From contig JAKITV010000001.1 of the NCBI GenBank assembly GCA_021647885.1, forward strand, positions 1 through 64,000: DNA of 64,000 nucleotides, written 5' to 3'. The position numbers and the translations under genes are program-made. The notes beneath the pieces were generated by a model, which had not been told where the DNA came from, did no database searches, and worked only from the letters and a program-made list of their open reading frames with translations. How positions within the stretch are numbered: the first letter of the stretch is position 1; the number at the start of each line of letters is the position of its first letter. Below are positions 8,961 to 19,975 of this stretch, one piece after another. Source of the stretch: Flavobacteriaceae bacterium (GTDB lineage Bacteria > Bacteroidota > Bacteroidia > Flavobacteriales > Flavobacteriaceae).

Positions 8961-10496
8961 ATGCAACACGACAAGGTATTAATTTTAGACTTCGGATCAC
9001 AATACACACAACTTATTGCGCGTAGAGTTAGAGAGCTTAACATCTATTCCGAAATACATCCATTCAATAAAATTCCTGATACTATAGAAGATTATAAAGC
9101 AGTAATTCTTTCAGGAAGTCCTTTTTCTGTAAGAGGTAATGAAGCATTGCATCCAGACTTATCAAAAATTAGAGGTCAAAAACCACTTTTGGCGGTGTGT
9201 TATGGAGCGCAATATTTAGCACACTTTTCAGGTGGAAATGTTTCGCCTTCAAATACAAGAGAATATGGTAGAGCTAACTTATCATATATTAAAAGCGAAG
9301 AATTATTTTTTCAGAATATAAGTGAAGGCAGCCAGGTTTGGATGAGTCATGGAGATACTATTACAGAGCTGCCAACCAATGGCGTTTTGTTAGCAAGCAC
9401 TAACGATGTTAAAAATGCAGCATATAGAATTGAAGGCGAACAGACCTATGCCATACAGTTTCATCCAGAAGTTTATCATACAACAGATGGTAAGCAATTA
9501 CTGGAAAACTTTTTAGTACACATTGCCAAAATAGAACAAGATTGGACACCAGATTCTTTTGTTGAAGAAACAGTTAATGATTTAAAAACAAAATTAGGAA
9601 ACGATAAAGTTGTTTTAGGACTTTCAGGTGGTGTAGATTCTACTGTGGCAGCTATTTTGCTCAATAAAGCTATAGGCAAAAATTTATTTTGTGTGTTCGT
9701 AAATAATGGGTTATTGCGCAAAAATGAATTCGAGAATGTACTTGCTCAATACGAAGGTATGGGTTTAAACGTAAAAGGCGTAGATGCTTCGGCACGCTTT
9801 TTGGATGCATTAGCTGGAATTGAAGAACCAGAGCTAAAACGAAAAGCTATTGGTCGTTCTTTTATAGAAGTTTTTGATGATGAGTCGCATCGTATTGAAG
9901 ATGTAAAATGGTTAGCTCAAGGTACTATTTATCCAGATGTAATCGAAAGTATTTCGGCAACTGGAGGACCAAGTGCCACAATAAAGAGTCATCATAATGT
10001 AGGAGGTTTACCAGATTTTATGAAGCTAAAAGTCGTAGAGCCACTTAAAACAATATTTAAAGATGAGGTGCGACGTGTTGGTGCTTCTTTAGGAATAGAT
10101 CCAGAGATTTTAGGTCGTCATCCATTTCCAGGACCTGGTTTGGCGATTAGAATATTAGGAGATATTACACCAGAAAAAGTTCGTATTTTGCAAGAAGTAG
10201 ATGCCATTTTTATTAACGGTTTAAAAGAGTGGAATCTATACGATAAAGTATGGCAAGCTGGAGCAATGTTGCTCCCTGTAAATAGTGTTGGTGTGATGGG
10301 AGACGAGCGTACTTACGAAAAATGTGTCGCACTAAGAGCTGTAGAAAGTACAGATGGTATGACAGCCGATTGGGTTAATTTACCTTATGAGTTTTTGCAG
10401 AAGGTATCCAACGATATAATAAATAAAGTTAAAGGCGTTAATAGAGTAGTGTACGATATTAGCTCAAAACCACCAGCAACCATTGAATGGGAATAA
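8961..10496 (+). CDS. guaA: GMP synthase (glutamine-hydrolyzing)
   Basis: [54 protein letters not shown] at 8961 preferred over TTG at 8955. Confidence 0.98.
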   Translation: MQHDKVLILDFGSQYTQLIARRVRELNIYSEIHPFNKIPDTIEDYKAVILSGSPFSVRGNEALHPDLSKIRGQKPLLAVCYGAQYLAHFSGGNVSPSNTREYGRANLSYIKSEELFFQNISEGSQVWMSHGDTITELPTNGVLLASTNDVKNAAYRIEGEQTYAIQFHPEVYHTTDGKQLLENFLVHIAKIEQDWTPDSFVEETVNDLKTKLGNDKVVLGLSGGVDSTVAAILLNKAIGKNLFCVFVNNGLLRKNEFENVLAQYEGMGLNVKGVDASARFLDALAGIEEPELKRKAIGRSFIEVFDDESHRIEDVKWLAQGTIYPDVIESISATGGPSATIKSHHNVGGLPDFMKLKVVEPLKTIFKDEVRRVGASLGIDPEILGRHPFPGPGLAIRILGDITPEKVRILQEVDAIFINGLKEWNLYDKVWQAGAMLLPVNSVGVMGDERTYEKCVALRAVESTDGMTADWVNLPYEFLQKVSNDIINKVKGVNRVVYDISSKPPATIEWE

Positions 10497-10552
10497 AAGA
10501 AGTTTGCAGTGTTCAGTAGTCTTTAAATAAATAGTTATCGTATATAATTAAT

Positions 10553-12487
10553 ATGAAGAAATTTTTTATAAGTTTTAGTTTAATTTTCTTGTTTTGTGTT
10601 ACTGCAATTGCTCAAGATTACAAAACCCATAAAGTTAAAGCAGGAGAAACCATTGAAAGTATAGCCAAAATCTATTTGGTAACACCTTACGATATTTATG
10701 CCTTAAATCCAGATGCTAAAACAAACTTTCAGCCCAACATCGTTTTAATAATACCAAAATCAAAAGTTTTAAAAAATCCCATTAAAGTTGAAACACAACA
10801 ACTTTTAAATTATAAAACGCATAAAGTTAAGCGCAAGGAAACCTTATATAGCATTTCAAAAAAATATAATATTACGATTGACGATATTAAAAAGCACAAT
10901 ACAAGATTATATTCCGATAATTTGCGAAAAGGGGATAGAATAAATATTCCGCGCTATAAAACAGTTTTGGTTTCAAGTAATGTAGGTAATACTATAAAAA
11001 AGTATAAGGTTTTACCAAAAGAAGGCAAATGGCGTGTGGCTTATAAGTTTGGAATTACGGTTGCTGAATTAGAAAAACTAAATCCAGATTTGGGAGAAAC
11101 TCTTCAAGAAGATGAAGAGATTAATGTACCTAATATAGCAAACAACGAAGAAAAAACAGTAGAAGAAACCTTTGGTTATTATACAGTTTTACCAAAAGAA
11201 GGCTTTTTTAGATTAAAAATAAAATTAGGTTTAACTCAAGACCAACTTGAAACTCTTAACCCAGAATTAGCCGATAGTGGACTCAAAGAAGGCATGATTT
11301 TAAAAGTCCCTTTAGATGTAGCAAGTAATATTGAGAGTGCAGACGTAGAACGCTCAATTTTAGCAGACAGATTAAACAATTTTGAAACTAAACGCATTGC
11401 TGTAATGCTTCCTTTTAGACTGAATCGTGTTGATTTAGATTCGGTTCAGGAAGTAAAAGATATGATTCGCAAAGAAGGCTTATTAAGTGTGTCTTTAGAT
11501 TTTCATACAGGAGTGCTTATGGCATTAGATTCTGCAAAGCAGTTAGGCATATCTACAAAATTAGACGTTTATGATACCAGAGCACAGATTACTCAAGTAA
11601 CAAGTATTTTAAGTAACAATGATTTCTGCAACTATGATGCTGTAATAGGACCATTTACTGCTAATAATTTTGAGCGTGCTGCTTCAATGTTAAAAAGCGA
11701 TAATGTTCCAATAATTTCTCCTGTAACCAAACCTGAAAAGTTATATAATAATGTGTTTCAAACAATTCCTTCCGATGAGTTGTTACGAAAAAAAATAATT
11801 CAATTCGTAAAATCAAGTACAGATACAATACCAAAACACATTCTTATTATTTCAGATTCTAAACATAGAAAGGTAAGTGATATACTTAAACGAGAATTTC
11901 CAACTGCTAAACAAATTTTCTCCAGAAAAGACGAAGATGGAAATGAGAGTCATTACATTTTGTTAGAAGATATTGAAGAGCAGTTTAAAGAAGGACTGAA
12001 TATTGTGTTTTTGGAAACTGAAAATGAAGGATTTGTCTCTAACGTTTCAAGTATGATTAATGGATTTAATGGTGTTGATGAAGAGCTGGAAATAGAACGA
12101 GAAATTATCTTGATGACTACAAATAAAAACAAAGCGTTTGAAGGTGTAAACATTTCAAACTACGATTTATCTAAATTAAAGTTTCACTATCCTTCAGTAA
12201 ATAGAGCGTTCGATATCGAAAAATCAAATAGTTTTGTAACTCGTTATAAACGTGTTTGGAAAACTGAACCTAACAAATATGCCATAAGAGGTTTCGATTT
12301 AACTATGGATGTTTTATTGCGATTGGCTATCGATGAAGATTTGTATAAAGCGTCGAATAATGATATAGAAACTGAATATGTCGAAAATAAGTTCCGTTAT
12401 TCCAAAAAACTGTTTGGAGGCTACTATAACGAAGCCGTTTATATTGTAAAGTATGACGAACTTAAAATTGTTGAAGCTAAACAATGA
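10553..12487 (+). CDS. LysM-domain protein with C-terminal periplasmic-binding-like (type 1 PBP) domain
   Basis: N-terminal LysM repeats (YKTHKVKAGETIESIAKIYLVTPYDIYALNP; YKTHKVKRKETLYSISKKYNITIDDIKKHN) then IAVMLPFRLN...VIGPFTANNFE. Confidence 0.88.
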   Translation: MKKFFISFSLIFLFCVTAIAQDYKTHKVKAGETIESIAKIYLVTPYDIYALNPDAKTNFQPNIVLIIPKSKVLKNPIKVETQQLLNYKTHKVKRKETLYSISKKYNITIDDIKKHNTRLYSDNLRKGDRINIPRYKTVLVSSNVGNTIKKYKVLPKEGKWRVAYKFGITVAELEKLNPDLGETLQEDEEINVPNIANNEEKTVEETFGYYTVLPKEGFFRLKIKLGLTQDQLETLNPELADSGLKEGMILKVPLDVASNIESADVERSILADRLNNFETKRIAVMLPFRLNRVDLDSVQEVKDMIRKEGLLSVSLDFHTGVLMALDSAKQLGISTKLDVYDTRAQITQVTSILSNNDFCNYDAVIGPFTANNFERAASMLKSDNVPIISPVTKPEKLYNNVFQTIPSDELLRKKIIQFVKSSTDTIPKHILIISDSKHRKVSDILKREFPTAKQIFSRKDEDGNESHYILLEDIEEQFKEGLNIVFLETENEGFVSNVSSMINGFNGVDEELEIEREIILMTTNKNKAFEGVNISNYDLSKLKFHYPSVNRAFDIEKSNSFVTRYKRVWKTEPNKYAIRGFDLTMDVLLRLAIDEDLYKASNNDIETEYVENKFRYSKKLFGGYYNEAVYIVKYDELKIVEAKQ

Positions 12488-12891
12488 CATCTAAAGTAAC
12501 ATATTTAGGAAATCTTCGTACTGAAAACACACATCTTAAATCGGGAGACACTTACATTACAGATGCTCCAACAGACAATAATGGGAAAGGAGAAGCGTTT
12601 TCTCCAACAGATACTATTGCTACTGGATTAGCAAATTGTATGTTAACTATAATGGGAATTAAAGCTCGTGATTTGAATATTGATATGTCTGGTACAACTG
12701 CCGAAGTCACTAAAATTATGGCTTCTAATCCTAGACGAATTTCTAAAATTAAAGTTGTTTTAAATTTGCCTTTTCAAGCAGATACCAAGCACAAAAAAAT
12801 ATTAGAAAACACAGCAAAAACCTGTCCAGTACTTTACAGTTTGCATCCAGAAATTGAGAAAGACATATCTTTTAACTGGGTTAATGCCTAA
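12484..12891 (+). CDS. OsmC family peroxiredoxin-like protein
   Basis: SPTDTIATGLANCMLTIMGIKA; C-terminal TCPVLYSLHPEIE. Confidence 0.9.
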   Translation: MTSKVTYLGNLRTENTHLKSGDTYITDAPTDNNGKGEAFSPTDTIATGLANCMLTIMGIKARDLNIDMSGTTAEVTKIMASNPRRISKIKVVLNLPFQADTKHKKILENTAKTCPVLYSLHPEIEKDISFNWVNA

Positions 12892-12910
12892 AAAGTCATA
12901 ATAATTTAAG

Positions 12911-12982
12911 TGTCAGGTTGAGCTTGTCGAAACCAATATTGATTATCTATGTGTTAAATATTTCGACAAGCTCAATATGACA
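12911..12982. repeat. dispersed inverted repeat TGTCAGGTTGAGCTTGTCGAAA...TTTCGACAAGCTCAATATGACA
   Basis: 22-nt arms complementary except ~2 positions; familiar Bacteroidota intergenic repeat. Confidence 0.85.
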
Positions 12983-13051
12983 TAAGATTTTACTTTTTAT
13001 ACAGTTATATTTTTAAATGTTAGTTGATTAAAAAATAATTCAATTGTTACA

Positions 13052-13585
13052 ATGTATAAATTTTTTATCCTTACTTTTTTTACTTGTTTTTTGGTTCAAG
13101 AAGAACAAACCATAACTTGGCAAGAAGATTTAAAACTGGAATGGAACGACTTTAAAGGCGAACCAAAACCAGTTGGAGATGCTGTAGCAACTACAGCTTC
13201 TGGTATTTCGTTTGGCTATTCCACAACTAAAACTTCAAGCAGATTAGTAGATTATTCTTTTAGTATAATAGCACATTTTTATCCAGAAAAATCTTGGAGC
13301 ATTAACGAACCCTTAAGCAATATTGTGTTAACACACGAACGTTTACATTTTGATATTACCGAACTCTATGCACGAAAGTTTAGACAGCGTGTATCTAACA
13401 CTACATTTACAAATGCTATTAACAATGAAATGGAACACATTCATAATGCGATTAATGTTGAGTTAGGCGAAATACAAAAAAAGTATGATGCCGAAACCAA
13501 CCATTCTCAAAATATAGAAAAACAATTGGTCTGGCAAAAGCTTATTGCTATAGAGCTTAACAAGTTGTCTAATTATGGAAGTTAA
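13052..13585 (+). CDS. DUF922-like secreted protein
   Basis: ITWQEDLKLEWNDFKGEP..., LTHERLHFDITELYARKF. Confidence 0.75.
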   Translation: MYKFFILTFFTCFLVQEEQTITWQEDLKLEWNDFKGEPKPVGDAVATTASGISFGYSTTKTSSRLVDYSFSIIAHFYPEKSWSINEPLSNIVLTHERLHFDITELYARKFRQRVSNTTFTNAINNEMEHIHNAINVELGEIQKKYDAETNHSQNIEKQLVWQKLIAIELNKLSNYGS

Positions 13586-13808
13586 ACCAAATCCAGATTT
13601 TTTAATAAAATTAGCCAATACCAAAATGCCTTATGGTAAGTATAAAGACAGATTTCTTATCGACTTGCCAGAACATTATATAGTTTGGTACCATAATAAA
13701 GGTTTCCCAAAAGGGCAATTAGGCACTATGTTGCAAATGGTTTACGAACTAAAATTAAATGGCTTGGAACATTTAATTAGGAATATTAGAAAGTTGGATG
13801 TAAAGTAA
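13575..13808 (+). CDS. DUF3820 family protein
   Basis: MPYGKYKDRFLIDLPEHYIVWYHNKGFPKGQLG. Confidence 0.88.
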   Translation: MEVKPNPDFLIKLANTKMPYGKYKDRFLIDLPEHYIVWYHNKGFPKGQLGTMLQMVYELKLNGLEHLIRNIRKLDVK

Positions 13809-13821
13809 GGATTTTGGGAGA

Positions 13822-13962
13822 TCGTTTATCGGTCTAGTATAAGAATAGTAGCGGATTTTCACGCACTTCCTTTTCGGTTTTACACAGACCTTTTTTATAT
13901 TTACTTCCTTTCGTTTTAGCGATTAAACCGCTATTATTTTTATACATTGTTGGTAGCAGTTA
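13822..13962. repeat. cassette B downstream (3') repeat: imperfect palindrome
   Basis: AGTATAAGAATAGTAGCGG (13836-13854) pairs with CCGCTATTATTTTTATACAT (13928-13947); ends in GTTGGTAGCAGTTA; starts TCGTTTATCGG like cassettes A and C. Confidence 0.75.
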
Positions 13963-14262
13963 TATTTCTTCCAATTTGATATAAAAGTAATAATATAATA
14001 CGATTAAAAAATATCCAATTACACCAAAAATTAGACCAATAAAAAGGGATTTGGCAAGTTTATTTTTTAAAAATATAATACTATAATAGGAAGGTATTAC
14101 TGTGGATAAAAAACCACCAATAAATGTAAGAGTTGTCATTCTTTCAGGTTTCAGTAAAGTATTACATTTGTGGCAATGCCAAGAAGTAGTATTAGACATT
14201 AAGAATAAATGTTTAATTTTTTGTTTTGAATGACAATTGGGGCAAGTATAACTATTTTTCAT
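13960..14262 (-). CDS. small zinc-ribbon membrane protein (cassette B)
   Basis: CPNCHSKQ...WHCHKCNTLLKPE followed by two predicted TM helices; overlaps the upstream gene by 4 nt. Confidence 0.7.
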   Translation of the reverse strand: MKNSYTCPNCHSKQKIKHLFLMSNTTSWHCHKCNTLLKPERMTTLTFIGGFLSTVIPSYYSIIFLKNKLAKSLFIGLIFGVIGYFLIVLYYYFYIKLEEI

Positions 14263-14807
14263 AGTGTTAAAAGTTTGTAGGTTATAAAAACAATAATAAT
14301 AGGTAAAAAAGTTATTAAGAACGTATTTGCAAGAGATATTTTCTTTTCAAAAATCAAATAAAAAAATAGAAATATTGAAGGAATTATATAGACAATATAA
14401 TTTGAAATTATAGATGAAAACTCAAAATCTATAAAAGGTACTATAGATCTATTTTTATATAATATAATACCTTCGACATCAATGCTGTTTAAATCTAAAA
14501 GATAATAAAAATTTAAGATAATAAAAATAAAATTTGGCAACATAGAAAAAGTAATTATCTCACTTAAGCCATCTATTTTTTTATCAATTACAACAAAAGA
14601 ACATACATTAAATAATATATAAAAAAAGGTAAAAAACAGAAAAGGATACATAAAACCAGATACAAAATCAATTGTTAAAATCAACTCCTGCAAACTTGAA
14701 TTAGTATCTGATATGTTAGTTTTAAAAATAAACTCTTTTCTTAATGATGAAATAGAATAACCGAAAACTATTAGAAAAAAAACAATAAAAATTTTATTTA
14801 CTTTCAT
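14259..14807 (-). CDS. multi-pass membrane protein, possibly YIP1-like (cassette B)
   Basis: Five or so hydrophobic segments; start MKVNKIF at 14807 preferred over the ORF-caller start at 14840. Confidence 0.65.
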   Translation of the reverse strand: MKVNKIFIVFFLIVFGYSISSLRKEFIFKTNISDTNSSLQELILTIDFVSGFMYPFLFFTFFYILFNVCSFVVIDKKIDGLSEIITFSMLPNFIFIILNFYYLLDLNSIDVEGIILYKNRSIVPFIDFEFSSIISNYIVYIIPSIFLFFYLIFEKKISLANTFLITFLPIIIVFITYKLLTL

Positions 14808-14808
14808 A

Positions 14809-15318
14809 TTAAATAATGTTTGGAGATACATAAACCTCAATTAAACCAGCCACAAATATGATTAATATTGAGATTATTGTTTTTTTTAATAGTTTAACGA
14901 AATCTAACTTAATCTTTTTTGATAAAAAAATGTAGTTAAATAAAAACAATCCTATTTCAATACCTATTGCACCTGCTAAAATAAAACCTAAAAATTCCAT
15001 TGAATGAGGCAAAAGGATTAAATATAATTTTGTGTCAATAGTATAAATTACTTTTAAAAGATAAGACAAGAAAATACCATTATATAGAAGGTTTACGCTT
15101 GTTAATAAGCCAAAAGTAAGACCTCCAAAGATATTTATTATAACTACCTTCAAATTAGTATATAAAATATTATATAGAGTTAAGTTTTCTTTTAGATTTA
15201 ATGTATTAGAATTGCTAGACTCAAAAGTGTTGATATTTGGCAAATCGTTATTAAAATAGAATAGACCTATGATAAGCCCTAATAAAAAAATGAATATTGA
15301 TATTAAATTATATTTCAT
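14809..15318 (-). CDS. SpoIIM / DUF95-like membrane protein (cassette B)
   Basis: LLPHSMEFLGFILAGAIGIEIG and C-terminal AGLIEVYVSP match the SpoIIM/DUF95 pattern. Confidence 0.8.
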   Translation of the reverse strand: MKYNLISIFIFLLGLIIGLFYFNNDLPNINTFESSNSNTLNLKENLTLYNILYTNLKVVIINIFGGLTFGLLTSVNLLYNGIFLSYLLKVIYTIDTKLYLILLPHSMEFLGFILAGAIGIEIGLFLFNYIFLSKKIKLDFVKLLKKTIISILIIFVAGLIEVYVSPNII

Positions 15319-15380
15319 TTACTCTTATTTTATAAACTACACGAATTAAAGAGAACTTAACTCGTGTAGTCCTATCATAA

Positions 15381-15644
15381 TTATAAGCCAAAGCCAATAC
15401 CTACAGCCCAACCAACAGGTCCTCCAGCAATTGCAGTAGCTAACCAAGAATAAGCAGCTCCTTGACCTACTCCTAAAGCACCCACGAAAGCAGTTTCTCC
15501 ATTTGAATAGCCATTTTCCGCCATATAATAAGTTATAGCTACATAGGCTTTTCCATTTTCAACTTCGTTGTTTGCCAATTTAATCCCTGTTGTAAGGAGT
15601 GCACTAAAGGTAGTTAGTAACACAATTTTTCTTAATAATTTCAT
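15381..15644 (-). CDS. small Gly/Ala-rich hydrophobic peptide, bacteriocin-like precursor candidate (cassette B)
   Basis: 87 aa, N-terminal signal-like segment RKIVLLTTFSALLTTGIKLA; C-terminal GALGVGQGAAYSWLATAIAGGPVGWAVGIGFGL. Confidence 0.6.
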   Translation of the reverse strand: MKLLRKIVLLTTFSALLTTGIKLANNEVENGKAYVAITYYMAENGYSNGETAFVGALGVGQGAAYSWLATAIAGGPVGWAVGIGFGL

Positions 15645-15826
15645 AATAAATGATTTATAAGTTAATATTAGAAAGAATAGATTATTAAGTCGCTATTCTC
15701 AAATTGTGGTCTTTCCACGTTTTCGACTTTTTGTTAATAGTACAATTTTACTTTTCAAAAGAGTAAATTCCTTTTTTATTTTTAATTCCGTAAGTGGGAT
15801 GATCTTAAATTCACTTTCTTCTGTCT

Positions 15827-15913
15827 AATTGCTACCAATGTAATGATATGTTCAGTTTTAATTGATTATATCAAACGATAAACGAATTTAGCTTTTTTTA
15901 ATATAAAAATCAA
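15827..15913 (-). repeat. cassette B upstream (5') repeat
   Basis: Reverse complement TTGATTTTTATATTAAAAAAAGCTAAATTCGTTTATCGTTTGATATAATCAATTAAAACTGAACATATCATTACATTGGTAGCAATT aligns with A, C and D. Confidence 0.75.
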
Positions 15914-15993
15914 TACGTAACCTTACCTAATTTTAGCACAAAAGCAAATTATTTATCCTAGTCTATAAATAACAAATAACAATCAACTAATAA

Positions 15994-17670
<1,677 letters not shown>

Positions 17671-17710
17671 AACGTATATTGGACAGCTTTTTGAGTATTC
17701 AAAATTTGTC

Positions 17711-17757
17711 CTCTCCTTCCGATAGTTATCGGAATTAAGGAGAGATGTCCGAAGGAC
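17711..17757. repeat. intergenic hairpin repeat CTCTCCTTCCGATAGTTATCGGAATTAAGGAGAG + GTCCGAAGGAC
   Basis: Two adjacent inverted repeats; familiar flavobacterial intergenic sequence. Confidence 0.75.
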
Positions 17758-17804
17758 AGAGTGGTTAAAATCCTATTAAAGAAAGGGTTATTAAAAAATA
17801 TAGA

Positions 17805-19712
17805 ATGGAAGAAAAGAAATTAGACATTAATTCAATAATAGGTTTTATACTTATTGCTGCAATATTAATGTACATGCTTTGGCAAAACCAGCCAACACCA
17901 GAAGAATTAGAAGCACAAGCAAAAGCTAAGCAAGAACAGATAGATGCTGAAGCAATAGCACAAGAAAAATCAGCTGAAACATTTGTAGCAACTCCAGAAG
18001 ATTTTTCAGCTATACCAACAAACGACTCAATACAATTAGCCAATTTAAAAAATAGGATTGGAGCTTTTGCATATTCTTCTTCACTATCTTCTACTACTCC
18101 TGAAGAAACTATTATTGAAAATGAAGTATTATACTTAAAAGTAAATAACAAAGGTGGTTATTTATCCGAAGTAAAATTAAAACAATTTGTAAACTACGAT
18201 TCGGTTCCTATTTATTTAATAAAAGACCAAAATGCTATTTTTAATTTAAATTTTAGCACGACTGATAACAGAATATTAAACACACAAGACCTTTATTTTC
18301 AACCAACAATTACAAAAAGTGGAGACAATCAAATATTGTCTATGAAACTTAAAGTTTCTGAAACCCAATTTTTAGAATATAGATACGAGTTAAAACCTAA
18401 CGATTATATGTTAGGGCTTTCAGTAAAGTCTCAAGGTTTAAATAATGTAATTAATAGTTCGCAACAAGTAACTTTAGATTGGAGATTAAAAGGATATCGG
18501 CATGCAAAAAGTGTAGCTTACGAAAACAGATATACCAGATTAACGTATCAGCACGATGGAGGTAAAGTTAGTAAACTTGGGGAAAGGGGAGATGATGATG
18601 AAACTGAAAAAGATATAGAATGGCTATCTTTTAGACAGCATTTTTTTAGTTCAATACTTCTTACAGACAAGCCGTTTAAAACAGCATTTTTAAAATCTGA
18701 AACTCTGGCTATAGATGAAGAAATTGATACTATATTCACTAAAAGCTACGCGGTTTCTATTCCATTAGAGCTTATTGGAGGCGAAATCAATGAGTCTTTA
18801 AATATGTATTATGGTCCTACCGACAGCCAGACTTTAAAACAATACGACAGAAATTTAGAGGAAAGTATTCCATTTGGTTGGGGACTTTTTGGATGGATAA
18901 ATAAAGCACTGTTTATTCCTTTATTTGGATTTTTAAGTGGATTTTTACCTTACGGAATTGCTATTATTGTAATGACAATTTTGGTAAGACTGGTATTATC
19001 TCCTGTACTTTATAAGTCGTATTTATCTCAAGCAAAAATGAAAATTTTAAAGCCAGAGATTGCAGAAATCGCTGCAAAGCACAAAGATAACCCAATGAAA
19101 AAGCAAAAGGAAACGATGGCTTTATACAGTAAGGCAGGAGCAAGTCCTATGGCAGGATGTTTACCAGCATTGGTACAACTTCCTGTGTTTTATGCCTTAT
19201 TTATGTTTTTCCCAACAGCATTCGAGTTACGTCAAAAAAGTTTCCTATGGGCAGAAGATTTATCGTCTTACGATACAATAGCAGAGCTTCCATTTAATAT
19301 CCCACTTTATGGTGACCATGTAAGTTTATTTCCAATATTAGCATCTATCGCTATATTCTTTTATATGAAAATGACTACTGGACAGCAAATGGCATCTACA
19401 CCAACACAAGAAGGTATGCCAGATATGGCAAAAATGATGAAGTATATGATTTACTTATCTCCAATTATGATGCTCTTTTTCTTTAATAACTATGCAAGTG
19501 GATTGAGTTTGTATTACTTCATTTCTAATTTAATTACAATAGGGATTATGTTAGTAATTAAAAACTACATTTTGGATGAAGATAAAATCCATGCACAAAT
19601 ACAAGTAAACAAGAAAAAACCTAGAAAACAGGGCAAGTTCCAAAGAAAAATGGCAGAAATGATGGAGAAAGCCGAAGAACAAAAACAAGCACAGCAAAAA
19701 CGAAAGAAATAA
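17805..19712 (+). CDS. yidC: membrane protein insertase YidC
   Basis: N-terminal TM anchor, periplasmic domain, YGIAIIVMTILVRLVLSP...MAGCLPALVQLPVFYALFMFFP. Confidence 0.97.
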   Translation: MEEKKLDINSIIGFILIAAILMYMLWQNQPTPEELEAQAKAKQEQIDAEAIAQEKSAETFVATPEDFSAIPTNDSIQLANLKNRIGAFAYSSSLSSTTPEETIIENEVLYLKVNNKGGYLSEVKLKQFVNYDSVPIYLIKDQNAIFNLNFSTTDNRILNTQDLYFQPTITKSGDNQILSMKLKVSETQFLEYRYELKPNDYMLGLSVKSQGLNNVINSSQQVTLDWRLKGYRHAKSVAYENRYTRLTYQHDGGKVSKLGERGDDDETEKDIEWLSFRQHFFSSILLTDKPFKTAFLKSETLAIDEEIDTIFTKSYAVSIPLELIGGEINESLNMYYGPTDSQTLKQYDRNLEESIPFGWGLFGWINKALFIPLFGFLSGFLPYGIAIIVMTILVRLVLSPVLYKSYLSQAKMKILKPEIAEIAAKHKDNPMKKQKETMALYSKAGASPMAGCLPALVQLPVFYALFMFFPTAFELRQKSFLWAEDLSSYDTIAELPFNIPLYGDHVSLFPILASIAIFFYMKMTTGQQMASTPTQEGMPDMAKMMKYMIYLSPIMMLFFFNNYASGLSLYYFISNLITIGIMLVIKNYILDEDKIHAQIQVNKKKPRKQGKFQRKMAEMMEKAEEQKQAQQKRKK

Positions 19713-19742
19713 GAATTTTAATTAATAAAATAATATTAAATT

Positions 19743-19776
19743 TAGCTGTCATAATATCATTTTGGCAGCTTTTTTA
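19743..19776 (+). terminator. rho-independent-like terminator after yidC
   Basis: AGCTGTC...GGCAGCT followed by T6. Confidence 0.7.
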
Positions 19777-19779
19777 ATA

Positions 19780-19934
19780 CTCAACAGACCTAACTTTTCG
19801 AGAATTTTAGCAAAATATTTTTTTCTTTATCAAGGCTAAAATTTATAGTATAGTTGTAGCTACAGTATAATATTTTAAACGTAGAGAAAGAGAAAAATAT
19901 GAAGATAAAAAATGGACAAGTTAGGTCTGTTGAG
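19780..19934. repeat. 155-bp MITE-like full-length imperfect palindrome
   Basis: Perfect 17-bp terminal inverted repeats CTCAACAGACCTAACTT (19780-19796) / AAGTTAGGTCTGTTGAG (19918-19934); central TGTAGCTACA at 19855-19864; inner arms also complementary. Confidence 0.8.
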
Positions 19935-19975
19935 GATATTAACAATTTTAGATAGATTATAACGTTAATCAAAAT

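Noticed and set aside
19790-19972. 60-aa minus-strand ORF
   Set aside because: Lies across the 155-bp palindrome; no recognisable protein features, so explained as repeat DNA.
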